Translations under genes and position numbers: made by a program | Notes under the pieces: generated by a model | The model's database searches: none | What the model was told of the DNA's origin: nothing | Seen by the model: only the letters and a program-made list of their open reading frames with translations | Part shown: positions 16,971 through 19,105 of the stretch, piece after piece | Layout of the letters: each line of letters begins with the position of its first letter | Position numbering within the stretch: position 1 is the stretch's first letter | NCBI GenBank assembly: GCA_934256705.1 | Contig: CAKQPF010000066.1 | Span: forward strand, 1-19,105 | Length of the DNA stretch: 19,105 bases | Direction: 5' to 3' | DNA from: an uncultured Prevotella sp. | GTDB taxonomy: Bacteria > Bacteroidota > Bacteroidia > Bacteroidales > Bacteroidaceae

Positions 16971-17065
16971 ACTGTTGTGATACACATGCTCCTGCACAGC
17001 TCGTGGCACGGAGCGTTGAGAACGAATATTATTACATTTTTTTAATTCATTAAAACTAAATCATT

Positions 17066-18403
17066 ATGAAAAAACTGATTTCAATGATGCTGGCGCTTTG
17101 TGCAATCGTCACATTCACAGCATGTTCGTCTGACGACGACCCAACAAATCCAGTTACTGATCAGGTGGTTCCTGCATCTGCAAAGATCGGTTCTGAAGTA
17201 ACAGTGCAGGGCAAGGGCTTTGCTGCTGGTCAGACTCTCTATCTCCAGCCTGACGTTACATCCAGCGTAGCACCTCCAGAGAAAGTAGCCGTTGAGGCTA
17301 AGATGTCTGCTACAGGTGCAACATTCACAGTTCCTTACACATTCAATGTAGGTAAGGTAAACGTAGTACTTCAGAATGGTGATGACTTCTGGACTTTGGG
17401 TTCTATCAACCTTCTCGCTGCTGACAATCCTGTTTCTGCTCTTGACATGCCTGCAGAGATGGCTCTTGGCAAGGAAATTGTCATCGCTGGTATTGGCTTT
17501 GCTGAGGGTGATATGATTGCTCTTGAAGCAGGATCAGAGAGCAAACCTTTTTCTGCTGTTGCAACATCAGACGGTTTGAAGTTCACAATTCCTGCAGAAC
17601 AGGCAGAAGGCGACTACAATGTCTTCCTCGTTCGTGGTGCCAACTATTGGTCTTTGGGTGAGGCTTATGTATATGCAGAGCGTCAGATTGAGAGCCTTAC
17701 AATTTCTGATAACTTTAAACTTGCTATGTATGGTGGAATGATTGGACTTGAAGATGATTTTCTGAAGTTGGATTTCGCTTATAATAATGATGGAACATTA
17801 AATAAAATCAGTTCAAATAGTGGTCTCGAATGGGAGTTTGCTTATGATGGTAATACAGTTACTACAACAAGTAATTTCTCTGGTCTTCCTTTCAAATACA
17901 CTTTTGACGAACATGGTCGCATAACATCAAGCCTTGGTTATGGTATTTATGGTGATGAAGTGACTTATGTATGGAACTATGATTCCAATGGTTACCTTGT
18001 TAATGTTAAGGAAATGGGTGCTAAGGATGAAGATGCAATATACACAGGCACTTATACAGATGGCAATATGTCTGCATATTCTCTGTCAGGTATGCCAAAT
18101 GAGTTTACTACAGATAAGAGCGTTCGTGTATGCCCTAACACTGTAGAGCCTTTCTTCTTGCACAATGCATTCAACTTCTTGAGTGGACCGGAAGATTTGG
18201 CTATTGGTTTCTTCCTCAATCGTAATGTGAAGGTTTCTTCTTATGCTCCAAACAAGATTACTGTTGTAGAGGAAGAAAAAACTACTGCCATTGAATCTTC
18301 TTTTGCGGACAATGCATTGACAGTAAAGACATTGGGACAACTTGTTTCTGAAAATCAGGGAATGTTCAGTAACACTGTAATAGTGAATTACAAGAAGAAG
18401 TAA
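17066..18403 (+). CDS. IPT/TIG-like lipoprotein with C-terminal YD-like beta domain
   Basis: The 445-residue protein has a lipobox FTAC with Cys20 followed by SSDDDP, an acidic export signal fitting a surface lipoprotein. Two similar segments follow: residues about 35-120 (GSEVTVQGKGF, then GDDFWTLGS with Trp109) and 128-210 (GKEIVIAGIGF, then GANYWSLGE with Trp195), which resemble IPT/TIG domains as found in SusE/F-type glycan-binding or adhesion proteins. From about 220 the protein changes to repeats like YNNDGTLNKISS and FDEHGRITS, in the style of YD or DUF4595 sequences, through to a C-terminal ITVVEEEKTTAIESS part. The gene is the last of the operon and ends before a perfect hairpin. DNA composition changes at the domain border near 17695 (53% GC in 17161-17280, 28% in 17701-17820, counted by hand). 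The ligand is unknown. Confidence 0.75.
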   Translation: MKKLISMMLALCAIVTFTACSSDDDPTNPVTDQVVPASAKIGSEVTVQGKGFAAGQTLYLQPDVTSSVAPPEKVAVEAKMSATGATFTVPYTFNVGKVNVVLQNGDDFWTLGSINLLAADNPVSALDMPAEMALGKEIVIAGIGFAEGDMIALEAGSESKPFSAVATSDGLKFTIPAEQAEGDYNVFLVRGANYWSLGEAYVYAERQIESLTISDNFKLAMYGGMIGLEDDFLKLDFAYNNDGTLNKISSNSGLEWEFAYDGNTVTTTSNFSGLPFKYTFDEHGRITSSLGYGIYGDEVTYVWNYDSNGYLVNVKEMGAKDEDAIYTGTYTDGNMSAYSLSGMPNEFTTDKSVRVCPNTVEPFFLHNAFNFLSGPEDLAIGFFLNRNVKVSSYAPNKITVVEEEKTTAIESSFADNALTVKTLGQLVSENQGMFSNTVIVNYKKK

Positions 18404-18433
18404 GCAAAATCAGAATGTTTTTCTGAAATAAAA

Positions 18434-18470
18434 GAAACCGGTTTGAGCATAATACTCAAACCGGTTTTTT
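18434..18470 (+). terminator. Perfect hairpin terminator of the transport operon
   Basis: AAACCGGTTTGAG at 18435-18447 pairs perfectly with 18455-18467 across a 7-nt loop, with T at 18465-18470 and TT after one C. It sits 30 bp after the last stop codon and would stop transcription of the operon beginning at 8395. Confidence 0.92.
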
Positions 18471-18527
18471 CTTATCCGTTGATTTGACGATGTAAATAAC
18501 AATCGCATAGCCATCATATCGCTTGAT

Positions 18528-18747
18528 AACCATATCGTTATTGCATCCTAAAAGGATAACTATCACCTTCTAAAAGCTATGTTGTTAGGAGGTAAAAGCA
18601 TAGTTATTGCAATGTAAAAGCTATGTTATTAGAAGGTAAAGGCATAGTTATTGCAATGTAAAAGCTATGTTATTAGGAGGTAAAGGCATAGTTATTGCAT
18701 TGTAAAAGCTATGTTATTAGAAGGTAAAGGCATAGTTATTGGCAATG
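18528..18747 (+). repeat. Tandem array of 22-bp units with two alternating types (array 2)
   Basis: Eight good units begin at 18572, 18594, 18616, 18638, 18660, 18682, 18704 and 18726. Type A (AAAAGCTATGT plus TATTAGRAGGT) and type B (AAARGCATAGT plus TATTGCAATGT) alternate strictly, giving four 44-bp pairs. Two degenerate units in the same 22-bp register precede them (18528 and 18550). The last unit has an extra G and breaks off at about 18747. A 9-bp hairpin with one G-U pair spans the left border (18565-18573 with 18585-18593). The array has the same orientation and unit as 7777-7886. Confidence 0.92.
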
Positions 18748-19105
18748 ATATATTATTAGCTCGCTTACCGTCTTGATGGTCCATTGGATTCGTAACCTCT
18801 TACCTCCATCTTGTTTTTGCACTTAACTACACGGTTACATTTAGGGTATTGCTGCAAAAGTGGCATCGTGGCAAATTCTGATAGCATAGCTATTGTAACA
18901 GTCTTCCTTTTACCTCTTACTGGAGGGGCTTTTCTTTGGTTAGGTACAGACTTTAGGAGTAAATAGGACTATTTTATGCACCTACTTAACATATCTTCAC
19001 AACTATTCGGCTGTTTTTCGCATAAAAGTTTTTAGGTATAGGCGCATAGAGCGCACTTGCGAAACGCGCTATTTAAGGCGTTTCGGCTGATTTTTTACCA
19101 TCCTA
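18748..19105. other. Sequence without a recognisable gene at the right edge
   Basis: No ORF with recognisable protein features lies here on either strand. A stray fragment resembling the array unit (GCATAGCTATTGTAACA near 18885) suggests decay of repeat sequence. A hairpin with T tract occurs at 19060-19096. I see no rRNA, tRNA or promoter of the Bacteroidota type. Confidence 0.4.
19060..19096 (+). terminator. Possible hairpin terminator at the right edge
   Basis: CGAAACGC 19060-19067 pairs with GCGTTTCG 19078-19085 across a 10-nt loop, and TTTTTT follows at 19091-19096 after a 5-nt gap. No gene upstream is evident on this strand, so it may end a non-coding transcript or be chance. Confidence 0.4.

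Noticed and set aside
8395..18403. Classical polysaccharide utilisation locus
   Set aside because: SusC/SusD are present but there is no glycoside hydrolase, lyase, esterase or sulfatase and no PUL-type regulator in the operon; the GH57-like gene belongs to a separate intracellular glycogen operon.

Overview
The window reads as a chromosomal segment of a Bacteroidota bacterium, most likely Prevotella/Segatella-like. This rests on three promoters of the Bacteroidota type (TTTG or GTTG, a 20-bp spacer, then TAnnTTTG), a SusC/SusD pair, lipoproteins with an acidic patch after the lipobox cysteine, and a glycogen gene trio in the order found in Bacteroides. All recognisable genes are on the + strand. 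The genus assignment is inference.

Left edge (1-2240): the first 74 bases fold as the 3' end of a group II intron (part of domain V and all of domain VI), so an intron or intron remnant lies off the left edge. Next come miaA (tRNA isopentenyltransferase), with a promoter so close that its mRNA may be leaderless, and a diacylglycerol/lipid-kinase-like gene, closed by a strong hairpin terminator.

Glycogen/alpha-glucan operon (2429-7503): one promoter, a leader of about 185 nt with a possible 20-codon upstream ORF, then a glycogen-debranching enzyme, a glycogen-synthase-like glycosyltransferase and a GH57-like protein with unusual motifs and a histone-H1-like tail. A long hairpin followed by a T tract ends the unit.

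Intergenic region (7504-8394): about 900 bp without a convincing gene. It holds five tandem 22-bp units (7777-7886) and the promoter of the next operon.

Transport operon (8276-18470): a SusC-like TonB-dependent transporter, a SusD-like lipoprotein, a DUF4843 lipoprotein, a PKD-like lipoprotein, a periplasmic TlpA-type thioredoxin and a two-repeat IPT/TIG-like lipoprotein, ended by a perfect hairpin terminator. No glycoside hydrolase, lyase, sulfatase, protease or regulator is present. The locus is therefore an outer-membrane uptake/redox module of unknown substrate and not a classical polysaccharide utilisation locus.

Right edge (18471-19105): a second array of the same 22-bp family, here with two alternating unit types, followed by sequence without a recognisable gene. 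The two arrays lie in the same orientation on either side of the transport operon.
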